Assembly (NCBI GenBank): GCA_016841965.1
Contig: JAEANN010000056.1
Span: forward strand, 1-64,000
Reading direction: 5' to 3'
Source: Candidatus Roseilinea mizusawaensis
GTDB taxonomy: Bacteria; Chloroflexota; Anaerolineae; J036; Brachytrichaceae
DNA: 64,000 nucleotides
Shown piece by piece: positions 1 through 8,961 of the stretch. Within the stretch, counting starts at the first letter, position 1, and each line of letters opens with the position of its first letter. A program made the translations under genes and the position numbers. Below the pieces are notes generated by a model. The model searched no databases. It was not told the origin of the DNA and was given only the letters and a program-made list of their open reading frames with translations.

Positions 1-1
1 C

Positions 2-3000
2 GCGCCGGGCAGCTTCAACAAGACCGCACCGAGCAACGGGGCGACGGGGCAGCCGACCAACGTGACGTTGCAGTGGGGCGCGGCGAGTGGGGTGAACCAC
101 TACCGCTACTGCTACAGCACGACGAACGGGTGCACGCCGTCCATCGGCGTGGGCACGAACATCAGCGTGGCGCTGAGCGGATTGACGCCGGGCACAACCT
201 ACTACTGGCAGGCGCGGGCGTGCGCGGATAGCGGCTGCACGGTGTTCACTGATGCGAGCGGCGGGCACTGGAGCTTCACGGTGGTCGGCGCGCCGGGCAG
301 CTTCAACAAGACTGCACCGAGCAACGGGGCGACGGGGCAGCCGGCCAACGTGACGTTGCAATGGGGCGCGGCGAGTGGAGTGAACCACTACCGCTACTGC
401 TACAGCACGACGAACGGGTGCACGCCGAGCACGAATAACGGGACGAACACCAGCGTCAACCTGACCGGCCTGACGCCTGGGGCGACGTATTACTGGCAGG
501 TGCGCGCCTGCGCGGACGGCGGCTGCACAGTATTCACCGATGCGAACGGCCCTGGCGGGCACTGGAACTTCACGGTGGTCAGCGCGCCGAGCGGGAGCGG
601 CTTCAGCAAAATCAGCCCGGCCCACACCGCCACCAACCTGCCGACCAATCCGACGTTGAGCTGGGGCACAGCCGGCGGCGTAGTGGACAAGTATGAATAC
701 TGCGTGAGCACGACCACGTCGTGCAGCACGTGGACGGACGTTGGCGTGAACACCAGCGCCTCGGTTGTTGGCCTGGCGGCCGGGACGCTATATTACTGGC
801 AGGTGCGGGCGTGCAACAGCGCCGGCTGCACCGAGGCCAACAGCGGCAGCTTCTGGTCGTTCCAGACCGCGGCGACGGTGGGCAGCTTCAACAAGTTTGC
901 TCCGAGCAACGGGGCGATCAACGTCAACACCAACACGGCGCAGTTGCTGTGGACGGCGGCGGCCAACGCAAACGACTACAAGCTGTGCTTGGGCACGGCG
1001 CCCAACAGTTGCAACATCGTCGGCGGCGGGCCGGGGCAGTTCGCGAGCCTGGGCAACACCTACTTCCGCGTGCTGAACGACCTGCCGCTGCAGCCGAACA
1101 CGACGTATTACTGGCAGGTGCTGGCCACCAACGGCACATACACCACGCCGGCCAACGGCAGCACGCTGGCGTTCTGGTCGTTCACCACGCTGCCCAACGG
1201 GCCCGACCCGTTCAACAAGCTCAGCCCGAGCTTAAACGCGACCAACGTGCCGACGCAGAACGTGACGTTCCAGTGGCAGGCGGCGACCGGCGCGGTGAGC
1301 TACACGGTGTGCGTGGGGGCGTATGCGGGCGATTGCGCTTACAGCCTCTCGGTCAATAGTGGGACGAGCGCGGTGCTGGCCGGGCTGCTGCCGGCGGGGG
1401 CGACGCTGGTGTGGCAGGTGACGGCGCACAACGCGGGCGGCAGCACCGGCGCGGACAACAACACTTGGTGGCCGTTTACTACGGTGCCGAACGCGCCGCA
1501 GGCGTTCACCAAGATCAACCCGCCGAACAACGCCACCGACCAGCCGCTGGGTGTGAATCTAACCTGGCAGGACACGCCGGACGAGACGTATTACAGCGTG
1601 TGTGTTGGCGTCAACATTGGCGTGTGCAGCCTGGTCAACACTACGACGACTGTGGCCAGCTACGCGTTGACGGGGCTGGATTACGGGACGCAGTATTTCT
1701 GGCAGGTGAGCGCGTGCAACGCGGGCGGGTGCACGCCGGCCAACAACAGCGTGGCGTGGAGCTTCAAGACGCTCAACCCGCCCGTGCCCGGTCCGTTCCA
1801 GAAGACGCACCCGGCCAACGGCGCGGTTGGCGCGCCGACCAACCCGGCCGTGCTGCAGTTGACGTGGACGGCTGCTGATTCAGCGGATGGGTATGAGGTG
1901 TGCATGGGCACAGTGCCGGGCGCGTGCGACCTGAGCGGCGGTGGGTTCCAGGACGTGGGTCCTTACACCGCGCGTTACATCAACCAGTTGCCGTTCAGCG
2001 TGACGTTGCAGCCGGGTACGACGTATTACTGGCAGGTGCGCGCCTACAGCACGCTGACTGCGACGCGGACGTTTGCCGACAACGGGGTGGACTTCTACTT
2101 TGTGACGCAGAGCAGCAGCGGGCCGGCGGCATTCAGCAAGGATGCGCCGCTGAACGGCAGCTTCAACCTGCCGACGGCGAGCTTGACGCTGAAGTGGTTT
2201 GCGGCGGCCGGCGCGACGAGCTACGAGGTGTGCGCCGGGACGGCGGTCAACAGTTGCGACGCGATGCCGGGCAACGCCTGGCTGAACGTGGGCAGTGCGC
2301 TGAGCTACACGCTGAGCAACCTGGCCCCCGGGACGACCTATTTCTGGCAGGTGCGGGCGAAGAACGGCAGTGGGACGACGCCGGCTAATGGCGGCGTGTG
2401 GTGGACGTTCACGACGAAGAACGCCTACCCGCCGGCCGAATTTGCCAAGCAGTCCCCGCCACATCTGGCGACGGGCGTGGTGACCACCGGCCTGACGCTG
2501 AGCTGGGCGGCGAGCACAGGGGCGACGGGGTATCAGGTGTGCATTGGCAGCGCGCCGGGGCTGTGCGAGGCGACCGGCGGCTGGGTGAACGTGGGCAACA
2601 ACACCAGTTGGGTGGTGACGCCGGCGCTGCAGGCGGCGACGACGTATTGGTGGCAGGTGCAGGCGCTGGGCGGCACCTTCAGCGTTCAGGCAAACGGCGG
2701 GCAGTGGTGGGCGTTCACCACGCGGCCGGATGGGCCGGCAGACTTCAGCAAGCAGCAGCCGCCGCAGAGTGCGATCGGCGTGCCGACGGCGACGGCGGTG
2801 CTGAGCTGGACAACGGCGCTTGGCGCGAGCAACTATGAGGTGTGCTTGGGCACGCAGGCCGGGCTGTGCGACGTGATCGGCACATGGCTCAACGTGGGCA
2901 ACGTCACGGCGTGGAATCCGCCAGTGCTGCAGGCGGCGACGACCTACTGGTGGCAGGTGCGGGCGGTGAACAGCAGCGGCGGGCGCACGCAGGCGAACGG

Positions 3001-5296
3001 CAGCGTGTGGTGGCACTTCACCACTGTTCCCGCCTTTGGGCCGAACCCGCCGGCGCCGTTTGGCAAGGTCAGCCCGCTGAACAACGCCGCCAACCAGCCG
3101 ATCAACCTGACGCTGAGCTGGAGCGCGGCGAGCGGGGCGACGGGCTACGAGGTGTGCGTGGGGGCGCTGCCGAACGACTGCTCGACCAGCGGCGGCTGGG
3201 TGAGCGTCGCCGGCACGAGCTACGCGCTGAGCGGGCTGAGCTACGACACGACGTACTTCTGGCAGGTGCGCGCGGTGAACGCCAACGGCCAGACGTTGGC
3301 GGATAGCGGGGCGTGGTGGCGCTTCACGACGGGCAACAACCCGGGCGCGGCGGGCAGCGCCTTCAACAAGAGGCTGCCGATGCACCTGGCGACAGGCGTG
3401 CCGACGGCGACGGCGGTGCTGAGCTGGACGGCGAGCAGCGGCGCGACGGGGTATCGGGTGTGCATCGGCAGCGCGCCGGGGCTGTGCGAGGCGACCGGCG
3501 GCTGGTTGGACGTGGGCAACAACACCAGTTGGGTGGTGACGCCGGCGTTGCAGGCGGCGACGACGTACTGGTGGCAGGTGCGCGCCGTTGGCCTAGGCTT
3601 CGACATCCAGGCAGACGGTGGGCAGTGGTGGGCGTTTACCACGGCCAACGATCCGGCGCCGGCGCCGGAGGGCTTTGGCAAGTTGCAGCCGCTGCAGGGT
3701 GCCAGCGGCGTGCCGACGGGGACGGCGGTGCTGAGCTGGCAGCCGTCTGCGAACGCGAGCAACTACGAAGTGTGCGTGGGGACGCAGGCCGAGCTGTGCG
3801 ATGTGACCGGCAACTGGGTGAGCGCGGGCAGCGCTACGAGCTGGAACGCGCCGAGCTTGCAGGCGGCGACGACCTACTGGTGGCAGGTGCGCGCGGTGAA
3901 CGGCAGCGGGCAGGCGCAGGCCGACGGCGGGGCGTGGTGGTACTTCACCACGGCAGCGGCGGCGAGCGCGCCGGCGCCGTTTGGCAAGGTCAGCCCGCCG
4001 AACAACGCCGCCAGCCAGCCGATCAACCTGACGCTGAGCTGGGGCGCGGCGAGCGGGGCGACGGGCTACGCGGTGTGCGTGGGCGCGTTGCCGGGCGAAT
4101 GCTCGACCACCGGCGGTAGCTGGGTGAACGTCGCCGGCACGAGCTACGCGCTGAGCGGGCTGGCGTACGACACGACGTATTGGTGGCAGGTGCGCGCGGT
4201 GAACGCGGGCGGCCAGACGCTGGCCGACGGCGGGGTGTGGTGGCGCTTCGGCACGGGCAACAACCCGGCCTCGCCGCTGGGGACGTTTGGCAAGATCGCG
4301 CCGGCGATCTATGCGACGGGCGTGCCGACGAACACGACGCTGAGCTGGAGCGCGGCGACGAACGCGCAGCGCTACACGGTGTGCGTGGGCACGCTGCCGG
4401 GCCTGTGCGACGTGATGAACCACGTCGAGGTGCTTGCACCGGCCACCAGCCTGGTGCTGGTCAACGCGCAGGCCGGGCGGACATACTGGTGGCAGGTGTG
4501 GGCGCATGACGGCAACGGGGCGTTCCTGCAGGCCGACGGCGTGGCGTGGTGGCCGTTCACGACGGCGAACAACGCCGGCTCTGGGCCGGGCGGCGGGCCG
4601 GCGGAGTTCCAGAAGGTTGCGCCGATCAGCGGCACGTTGGTTGGCAACAGCCCGCTGCTGAGCTGGACGGCGAGCGGTGGCGCGGTCGGCTACTATGTGT
4701 GCGTGGGCAGGGCGTGGGGCCTGTGCGATGTGGTGAACAACGCGGCGACGGCCGGCCTGAGCCACGCGACGAATGGGTTGGCGCCGGGGACGTACTGGTG
4801 GCAGGTGACGGCGGTGGACGCCGAGGGCGACGCCACGCAGGCCGACGGCGAGGTGCGCTGGCAGTTCACGGTGCTGAACGACGGCGTGACCAACCTGGAC
4901 ACGAGCGGCCCGACCGGCACGCGCAAGGAGGTGACGCCGGCGCAGGTGCGGATGGGTGAGGCGGTGAGCTACACCATCGTGCTGAGCAACAGCGGCAGCC
5001 TGCCGGTGACGGCGCGGGTGACGGACACGCTGGCGGCGAACGCGACGCTGCTGAGCGCGACGCCGGGCTACGCGCAGAGCGGGCAGACGCTGGCCTGGAG
5101 CAGCGTGACGGTGCCAGCCGGCGGGACGGCGGTGCTGACGGTGACGGTGCGGGCGGGCAGCGGGCCGCTGCCGGGCGGCTACGCGCTGAACAACAGCGTG
5201 ACCATCGGCGCGCACGATGGCGAGGTCACGCGCAGCGCGCCGGCGGTGGATGTTGCGCCGTGGCGGGCATATGTGCCGGCGGTGATGAGACCGTAG
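2..5296 (+). CDS. Giant exported repeat protein, fibronectin-III-like modules plus C-terminal DUF11-like domain (5' partial)
   Basis: The reading frame is open from base 2, so the gene starts upstream; the GTG at 62 lies inside a repeat and is not a credible start. The visible part holds about 16 Ig/fibronectin-III-like modules of roughly 85-100 residues. Each ends in a Y-[YFW]-W-Q-V-R-A strand followed by a W-x-F-T-T strand. Most carry two cysteines 6-9 residues apart (Y-x-V-C-x-G-x(4-5)-C), which suggests a disulfide hairpin per module and an extracellular location. After the last module (about base 4890) comes a DUF11-like domain (V-T-P-A-Q-V ... S-Y-T-I-V-L-S-N-S-G). The protein ends in YVPAVMRP, very like the end of the exported peptidase at 51828. 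Function is unknown: a surface, adhesion or carbohydrate-contact scaffold is inference. No catalytic domain is visible. A bidirectional hairpin follows the stop. Confidence 0.85.
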   Translation, partial: APGSFNKTAPSNGATGQPTNVTLQWGAASGVNHYRYCYSTTNGCTPSIGVGTNISVALSGLTPGTTYYWQARACADSGCTVFTDASGGHWSFTVVGAPGSFNKTAPSNGATGQPANVTLQWGAASGVNHYRYCYSTTNGCTPSTNNGTNTSVNLTGLTPGATYYWQVRACADGGCTVFTDANGPGGHWNFTVVSAPSGSGFSKISPAHTATNLPTNPTLSWGTAGGVVDKYEYCVSTTTSCSTWTDVGVNTSASVVGLAAGTLYYWQVRACNSAGCTEANSGSFWSFQTAATVGSFNKFAPSNGAINVNTNTAQLLWTAAANANDYKLCLGTAPNSCNIVGGGPGQFASLGNTYFRVLNDLPLQPNTTYYWQVLATNGTYTTPANGSTLAFWSFTTLPNGPDPFNKLSPSLNATNVPTQNVTFQWQAATGAVSYTVCVGAYAGDCAYSLSVNSGTSAVLAGLLPAGATLVWQVTAHNAGGSTGADNNTWWPFTTVPNAPQAFTKINPPNNATDQPLGVNLTWQDTPDETYYSVCVGVNIGVCSLVNTTTTVASYALTGLDYGTQYFWQVSACNAGGCTPANNSVAWSFKTLNPPVPGPFQKTHPANGAVGAPTNPAVLQLTWTAADSADGYEVCMGTVPGACDLSGGGFQDVGPYTARYINQLPFSVTLQPGTTYYWQVRAYSTLTATRTFADNGVDFYFVTQSSSGPAAFSKDAPLNGSFNLPTASLTLKWFAAAGATSYEVCAGTAVNSCDAMPGNAWLNVGSALSYTLSNLAPGTTYFWQVRAKNGSGTTPANGGVWWTFTTKNAYPPAEFAKQSPPHLATGVVTTGLTLSWAASTGATGYQVCIGSAPGLCEATGGWVNVGNNTSWVVTPALQAATTYWWQVQALGGTFSVQANGGQWWAFTTRPDGPADFSKQQPPQSAIGVPTATAVLSWTTALGASNYEVCLGTQAGLCDVIGTWLNVGNVTAWNPPVLQAATTYWWQVRAVNSSGGRTQANGSVWWHFTTVPAFGPNPPAPFGKVSPLNNAANQPINLTLSWSAASGATGYEVCVGALPNDCSTSGGWVSVAGTSYALSGLSYDTTYFWQVRAVNANGQTLADSGAWWRFTTGNNPGAAGSAFNKRLPMHLATGVPTATAVLSWTASSGATGYRVCIGSAPGLCEATGGWLDVGNNTSWVVTPALQAATTYWWQVRAVGLGFDIQADGGQWWAFTTANDPAPAPEGFGKLQPLQGASGVPTGTAVLSWQPSANASNYEVCVGTQAELCDVTGNWVSAGSATSWNAPSLQAATTYWWQVRAVNGSGQAQADGGAWWYFTTAAAASAPAPFGKVSPPNNAASQPINLTLSWGAASGATGYAVCVGALPGECSTTGGSWVNVAGTSYALSGLAYDTTYWWQVRAVNAGGQTLADGGVWWRFGTGNNPASPLGTFGKIAPAIYATGVPTNTTLSWSAATNAQRYTVCVGTLPGLCDVMNHVEVLAPATSLVLVNAQAGRTYWWQVWAHDGNGAFLQADGVAWWPFTTANNAGSGPGGGPAEFQKVAPISGTLVGNSPLLSWTASGGAVGYYVCVGRAWGLCDVVNNAATAGLSHATNGLAPGTYWWQVTAVDAEGDATQADGEVRWQFTVLNDGVTNLDTSGPTGTRKEVTPAQVRMGEAVSYTIVLSNSGSLPVTARVTDTLAANATLLSATPGYAQSGQTLAWSSVTVPAGGTAVLTVTVRAGSGPLPGGYALNNSVTIGAHDGEVTRSAPAVDVAPWRAYVPAVMRP
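2441..4285 (+). repeat. Higher-order duplication of a three-module block inside the repeat protein
   Basis: Bases 2441-3361 and 3362-4285 each encode the same ordered set of three modules. The first has GLCEATGGW, the second GLCD/ELCD with SNYEVC, and the third begins with FGKVSP and QPINLTLSW. The periods are 921 and 924 nt. A simpler near-identical duplication with a 288-nt period (96 codons) starts at base 2 and recurs at 290. The gene therefore grew by in-frame segmental duplication at two scales. Confidence 0.85.
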
Positions 5297-5316
5297 GGTC
5301 TCGCCGCGTTGCGTTG

Positions 5317-5343
5317 TTGGGGCGCGCCTTGTGCGCGCCCCAA
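5317..5343. terminator. Bidirectional hairpin between convergent genes
   Basis: An 11-bp perfect stem (TTGGGGCGCGC / GCGCGCCCCAA) closes a 5-nt loop. It lies 20 bases after the repeat-protein stop and 32 bases before the stop of the convergent isomerase-like gene. There is only a short T-containing tail, so it may act as a weak intrinsic terminator in both directions. Confidence 0.6.
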
Positions 5344-5375
5344 GATTTAATCTTGCGCCACTTTGCAGGACTCTG

Positions 5376-6143
5376 TTAAACGCCCATTGCGCGCAGATTG
5401 TTGTAGCTGATGGCGAGGCTGTCCAGCGGGTCACGCCGGCATTCGTCCTGTTCGACGGCGTACCATTCAACCCCGGCGCTCTGACAGGCTTCCAGAATGG
5501 CCGGCCAGTTCAGATTGCCCTCTCCGACCTCGGCCATTTCCTGCTTGCCGTTCAGAATCACCATGTCCTTCAGGTGAACCACCGGCATACGCCCGATCAT
5601 CCTGCGGATCCAGTGGGCTGGGTCGCCGCCGCCGTGTTGTACCCAGTAGGTATCGATCTCGGCCTGGAGATAGCGCGGGTCGCTCTCCTCGAACAGGATG
5701 TCGAGGCCAGTGCGTTTGCCGAAGCGAACGAACTCGAAGCTATGGTTGTGATAGCTGAAGGTCAGCCCGGCGTCGTGGAGCCGACGACCAATCTCGCCGG
5801 CTTCATGGGCGAAGCGCCGGTAGCCCTCCTCGCCGGCCTCGCGGTAGGCGCCCGGCATGCTGCCAACGGCGACGTGCCGGCAGTCCCAGAGCTGATGCTG
5901 CGCGATGACTGCTGATAGATCGTTTTGCAGCCGCTCAAAGCCGATGTGGGTGTTGCAGATGGTCAGGCCGGCGTCATCCACGATCGCCTTGACCTCGGCC
6001 GGTGGTATCGGCCCGATGCCAGACACTTGCACAGCAGTGTAGCCGATGGCGCGCAGCCGGCGCATCGTTTCGGCAAAATCGTGTGCGTTCTGCGTGCGTT
6101 GCCTGACTGTGTACAGTTGAGCGGCGAGGTGTGCATGTGTCAT
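5376..6143 (-). CDS. Sugar phosphate isomerase/epimerase family TIM-barrel protein
   Basis: A 255-residue protein of the xylose-isomerase-like/AP-endonuclease-2 TIM-barrel family, which mostly acts on sugars, inosose or keto-sugars with a divalent metal. The family pattern is clear: an N-terminal L-Y-T-V-R strand, I-C-N-T-H-I-G-F, L-T-F-S-Y-H-N-H-S-F-E-F with its metal-site glutamate and histidines, E-I-D-T-Y-W-V, and V-V-H-L-K-D near the C-terminus. The ATG at 6143 is preferred because a GGAGG motif lies just upstream; the longer frame to 6290 would run into the neighbouring promoter region and gene start. It is divergent from the YceD-like gene. The exact substrate cannot be read from the sequence. 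Confidence 0.85.
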   Translation of the reverse strand: MTHAHLAAQLYTVRQRTQNAHDFAETMRRLRAIGYTAVQVSGIGPIPPAEVKAIVDDAGLTICNTHIGFERLQNDLSAVIAQHQLWDCRHVAVGSMPGAYREAGEEGYRRFAHEAGEIGRRLHDAGLTFSYHNHSFEFVRFGKRTGLDILFEESDPRYLQAEIDTYWVQHGGGDPAHWIRRMIGRMPVVHLKDMVILNGKQEMAEVGEGNLNWPAILEACQSAGVEWYAVEQDECRRDPLDSLAISYNNLRAMGV

Positions 6144-6211
6144 GATTTCCTCCAGAAAAGCCTCTGACGACGACCATTCTACAGAGGTGAGGGTGTGATA
6201 AGATTCCGCCC

Positions 6212-6688
6212 ATGCGCTTTCGGCTCCACAAGCTGATTTTTGCGCCGGTAGGAACTCGCCAGGTAGAGCAACTCGACCGCGGCCCCACATGGTTGGACGA
6301 TGAGCTTCATGTGTCGTACTTGCGAGGCGAGATTACATTCACCAGAACCAACGACCGCGTACTTGTCGAAGGCGTGATCGAGACGGCGATCCAGGCGCAA
6401 TGCGCGCGTTCCCTCGAAATGTTCGAATTGCCTCTGAGAGTGCCTCTGGAAGATGTCGCTTTTTTCTTGCCCGGCCAGTACACACCCGACCCAGACCGGC
6501 GGCTGCGTGAAGATGGGCGCATTGATCTGACCGAGACGCTGCGTCAGCACATCATCATGGCGACCCCTATCAACCCTGTCAGCCCTGCCTATCGCGATGA
6601 GGCCGGCCTATCCCAACTCATCGATCACCAGGACGCCGACTGGCTTCACGTGAAGTGGGCAAGTGAAGATAGAGCAAACGGAGAGTGA
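6212..6688 (+). CDS. YceD (DUF177)-like protein, cysteine motif lost
   Basis: A 158-residue protein resembling the DUF177/YceD family, implicated in 23S rRNA or L32 metabolism. The central part (GEITFTRTNDRVLVEG, then A-Q-C-A-R-S-L-E-M-F-E-L-P-L) and the D-L-T-E-T-L-R-Q-H-I-I-M-A-T-P helix are typical. The usual C-terminal cysteine cluster (C-x-x-x-C-x-G-L-C-x-x-C-G) is missing: the aligned stretch reads P-V-S-P-A-Y-R-D-E-A-G-L-S. YceD usually precedes rpmF, but here the next gene, 6 bases on, is the primary sigma factor. The ribosome-binding site of the sigma gene overlaps the end of this gene, so the two are probably co-transcribed. Confidence 0.7.
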   Translation: MRFRLHKLIFAPVGTRQVEQLDRGPTWLDDELHVSYLRGEITFTRTNDRVLVEGVIETAIQAQCARSLEMFELPLRVPLEDVAFFLPGQYTPDPDRRLREDGRIDLTETLRQHIIMATPINPVSPAYRDEAGLSQLIDHQDADWLHVKWASEDRANGE

Positions 6689-6694
6689 CCTGCT

Positions 6695-7873
6695 ATGACC
6701 ACGACCTTTGATGAGGATCAGATTGTCGCCGCATTGTTGATCAAAGCTGAGACCCAGGGTGGTGTGGTCATAGACGATATCCTTGAATTGTTGCCGGAAC
6801 TTGATGACAGCTATGAACAAGTCGATCGGGTGATTGCGTTGCTAGCCGAGGCAGGCGTACAGCTTCAGGACTTGCCGGCCGAAGACGAGGAAGCAGGCGA
6901 CAGCCTCGGCCTCGAAGACGATGACGACGACGAGGAAGACGAGGACGACACCGCCACCCTGAGCGCCGACGACAGCATCGGCTTGTACTTACGCGAGATG
7001 GCGCGCGTGCCACTGCTGACCATGGCCGAGGAGATCAAGCTTGCCAAAGCAATCGAGCGTGGAAACCGGGCCAAGTCCAAGGTGCGCTCGATTCAGAATT
7101 CGGTCAAACCCGGCGAGCTGGACAAGCTGAACGCATACATCGAGGAAGGCCGGCTGGCGCGCGAACATCTCATCAAGGCCAATACCCGCCTGGTGGTCAG
7201 CATCGCCAAAAAGTACATGGGCCGGGGGGTGCCCTTCCTCGACCTCATTCAAGAGGGCAATCTTGGCTTGATGAAGGCCGTCGAGAAATTCAACCACAAA
7301 CTGGGTTTCCGCTTCAGCACCTATGCCACGTGGTGGATTCGTCAGACGATCACCCGCGCCATCGCCGACCAGGCGCGCACCATCCGCGTGCCGGTTCATA
7401 TGAGCGATCGTATCCGCCGGCTGTACAAAACCACTCACGAGCTGGAGCAGGCGCTGGGCCGCAAACCTACCCCTGAAGAACTCGGCAGCGAGCTGGGCGT
7501 CGAATCCGACAAGGTCGAGTGGATGTTAAAGGTGTCGTGGCGGCCGCTTTCGTTGGAACAGCCCGTGGGCGAAGAGGAGGACAACGAATTCGGCTCGTTC
7601 ATCGAGGATGAGGCCACGCCATCGCCGTCGCAGACGGTGTACGACGAGTTGCTGCGCGACAAGATCGAGCAGGTGCTCTCCACACTCACCCCGCGCGAGC
7701 AGCGTATTCTGCGCCTGCGTTTTGGGCTGATCAACGGCAAGTGTTACACCCTCGAAGAGGTGGGCCAGAAGTTCGGCCTGACGCGCGAGCGCATCCGGCA
7801 GATCGAAGGCCGCGCGCTGCGCCGGCTGCGCCATCCCCGCCGCAGCCGCCAACTGAAAGATTTCCTCGATTGA
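6695..7873 (+). CDS. rpoD: RNA polymerase primary sigma factor (RpoD/SigA)
   Basis: A 392-residue group 1 sigma-70 factor. It has a region 1.1-like N-terminus (about 1-60), then a very acidic stretch (about 63-85) and region 1.2 (D-D-S-I-G-L-Y-L-R-E-M). Region 2 has the R-L-V-V-S-I-A-K-K-Y and F-S-T-Y-A-T-W-W-I-R-Q core-binding and -10-recognition helices. Regions 3 and 4 follow, with the region 4.2 helix-turn-helix T-L-E-E-V-G-Q-K-F-G-L-T-R-E-R-I-R-Q-I-E near the C-terminus. A region 1.1 supports the housekeeping factor rather than an alternative one. GGAGAG sits upstream, overlapping the previous stop. Confidence 0.95.
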   Translation: MTTTFDEDQIVAALLIKAETQGGVVIDDILELLPELDDSYEQVDRVIALLAEAGVQLQDLPAEDEEAGDSLGLEDDDDDEEDEDDTATLSADDSIGLYLREMARVPLLTMAEEIKLAKAIERGNRAKSKVRSIQNSVKPGELDKLNAYIEEGRLAREHLIKANTRLVVSIAKKYMGRGVPFLDLIQEGNLGLMKAVEKFNHKLGFRFSTYATWWIRQTITRAIADQARTIRVPVHMSDRIRRLYKTTHELEQALGRKPTPEELGSELGVESDKVEWMLKVSWRPLSLEQPVGEEEDNEFGSFIEDEATPSPSQTVYDELLRDKIEQVLSTLTPREQRILRLRFGLINGKCYTLEEVGQKFGLTRERIRQIEGRALRRLRHPRRSRQLKDFLD

Positions 7874-7906
7874 GCCAGCGGCCATTGCGCCATTCGGCCT
7901 GACCAA

Positions 7907-8911
7907 ATGATTGACTCCCTGAATGACCGAATGAGAACAATCTCCTACAGCGAAGCGATCAACGAAGCGTTGCGCGAAGAGATGCAGCGCGACCCCAACG
8001 TGTTTATCCTGGGCGAAGATGTGGCCACGATGGGCGGCGTGTTCGGCGTGACGGCCGGCCTGCTCGAACAATTTGGCCCGGAGCGCGTCATGGACACGCC
8101 CATCAGCGAAGCCGGCGTCATCGGCGCCGCCCTCGGCGCCGCCATGATGGGCATGCGCCCGGTGGCCGAGATCATGTTCGGCGACTTTCTGGGTTGCGCC
8201 GGCGACCAGCTCATCAATCAAGTTGCCAAAGCGCGCTACATGAGCGGTGGCAAAGCGCGTGTGCCGCTCACCATTCGTGTGACAACCGGCGCCCCAGGCG
8301 CGGCAGCCGCGCAGCATTCACAAAGCCCCGAGTCGTGGTTCATGAATGTGCCCGGCCTGAAGATTGCCTGCCCCGCTACGCCCGCTGACGCCAAGGGCCT
8401 GCTGAAGACCGCCATTCGCGGCGAAGACCCGGTGTTGTTCTTCGAGCACAAAATGCTGTATGCCACCAAAGGCGCAGTGCCCGATGGTGACCACGTGGTC
8501 GAGCTAGGGCAGGCCCGCGTCGTGCGTGAAGGCGCCGATGTGACCATCATCGCCATCGGCGGCATGTTGCCGCGCGCGCTCGAAGCCGCCCAGACACTGG
8601 CCGCCCGCGATCGCGCGATCTCGTGCGAGGTGATCGACCCGCGCACGCTGGTGCCGCTCGATCTGCCCACCCTGATCGACTCTGTCAAGAAGACCGGCCG
8701 CGTAGTGATCGTTCACGAGGCGCACAAACGCGCCGGCCCCGGCGCTGAAATCGCCGCCCTGTTGGCCGAGCACGCGGTGGACTATCTCGATTCACCCATT
8801 GCGCGCGTTGCTGCGAAGAATGTGCCGTTGCCCTACGCCCCGGCGCTGGAACAATTCGTCTTGCCCAACACGCAGGACATCATCGACGCCGTGCTGCGCG
8901 TGCTGCGCTGA
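7907..8911 (+). CDS. 2-oxoacid (pyruvate-type) dehydrogenase E1 component, beta subunit
   Basis: A 334-residue transketolase-like E1 beta subunit. Recognisable parts are the I-L-G-E-D-V start, D-T-P-I-S-E-A, G-D-F loop, A-A-Q-H-S-Q-S, P-A-T-P-A-D-A-K-G-L-L-K, F-F-E-H-K-M-L-Y and the C-terminal V-I-D-P-R-T-L-V-P-L-D domain. Homologues begin near the ATG at 7931 (M-R-T-I-S-Y-S-E-A), so the first 8 residues may not be translated; neither start has a clear ribosome-binding site. No alpha subunit is adjacent. Its partner may be encoded elsewhere, or it may use the alpha domain of the fused gene at 25598. It is one of three E1 beta paralogues in the window. Confidence 0.88.
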   Translation: MIDSLNDRMRTISYSEAINEALREEMQRDPNVFILGEDVATMGGVFGVTAGLLEQFGPERVMDTPISEAGVIGAALGAAMMGMRPVAEIMFGDFLGCAGDQLINQVAKARYMSGGKARVPLTIRVTTGAPGAAAAQHSQSPESWFMNVPGLKIACPATPADAKGLLKTAIRGEDPVLFFEHKMLYATKGAVPDGDHVVELGQARVVREGADVTIIAIGGMLPRALEAAQTLAARDRAISCEVIDPRTLVPLDLPTLIDSVKKTGRVVIVHEAHKRAGPGAEIAALLAEHAVDYLDSPIARVAAKNVPLPYAPALEQFVLPNTQDIIDAVLRVLR

Positions 8912-8961
8912 GAGCGCCGCAGCGTCTGTGTCCGATCCCCTCTTCTCTTCTTTGGTGAAGC

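Noticed and set aside
1-4890. Regular repeats as a possible CRISPR array
   Set aside because: The period is 280-300 nt, the units are coding and divergent, and no short direct repeat with unique spacers or cas gene exists.
1880-5470. Two long minus-strand reading frames opposite the giant repeat protein
   Set aside because: They are Arg/His/Pro-rich, lack family features and mirror the repeated codons of the plus-strand gene; typical shadows in GC-rich DNA.
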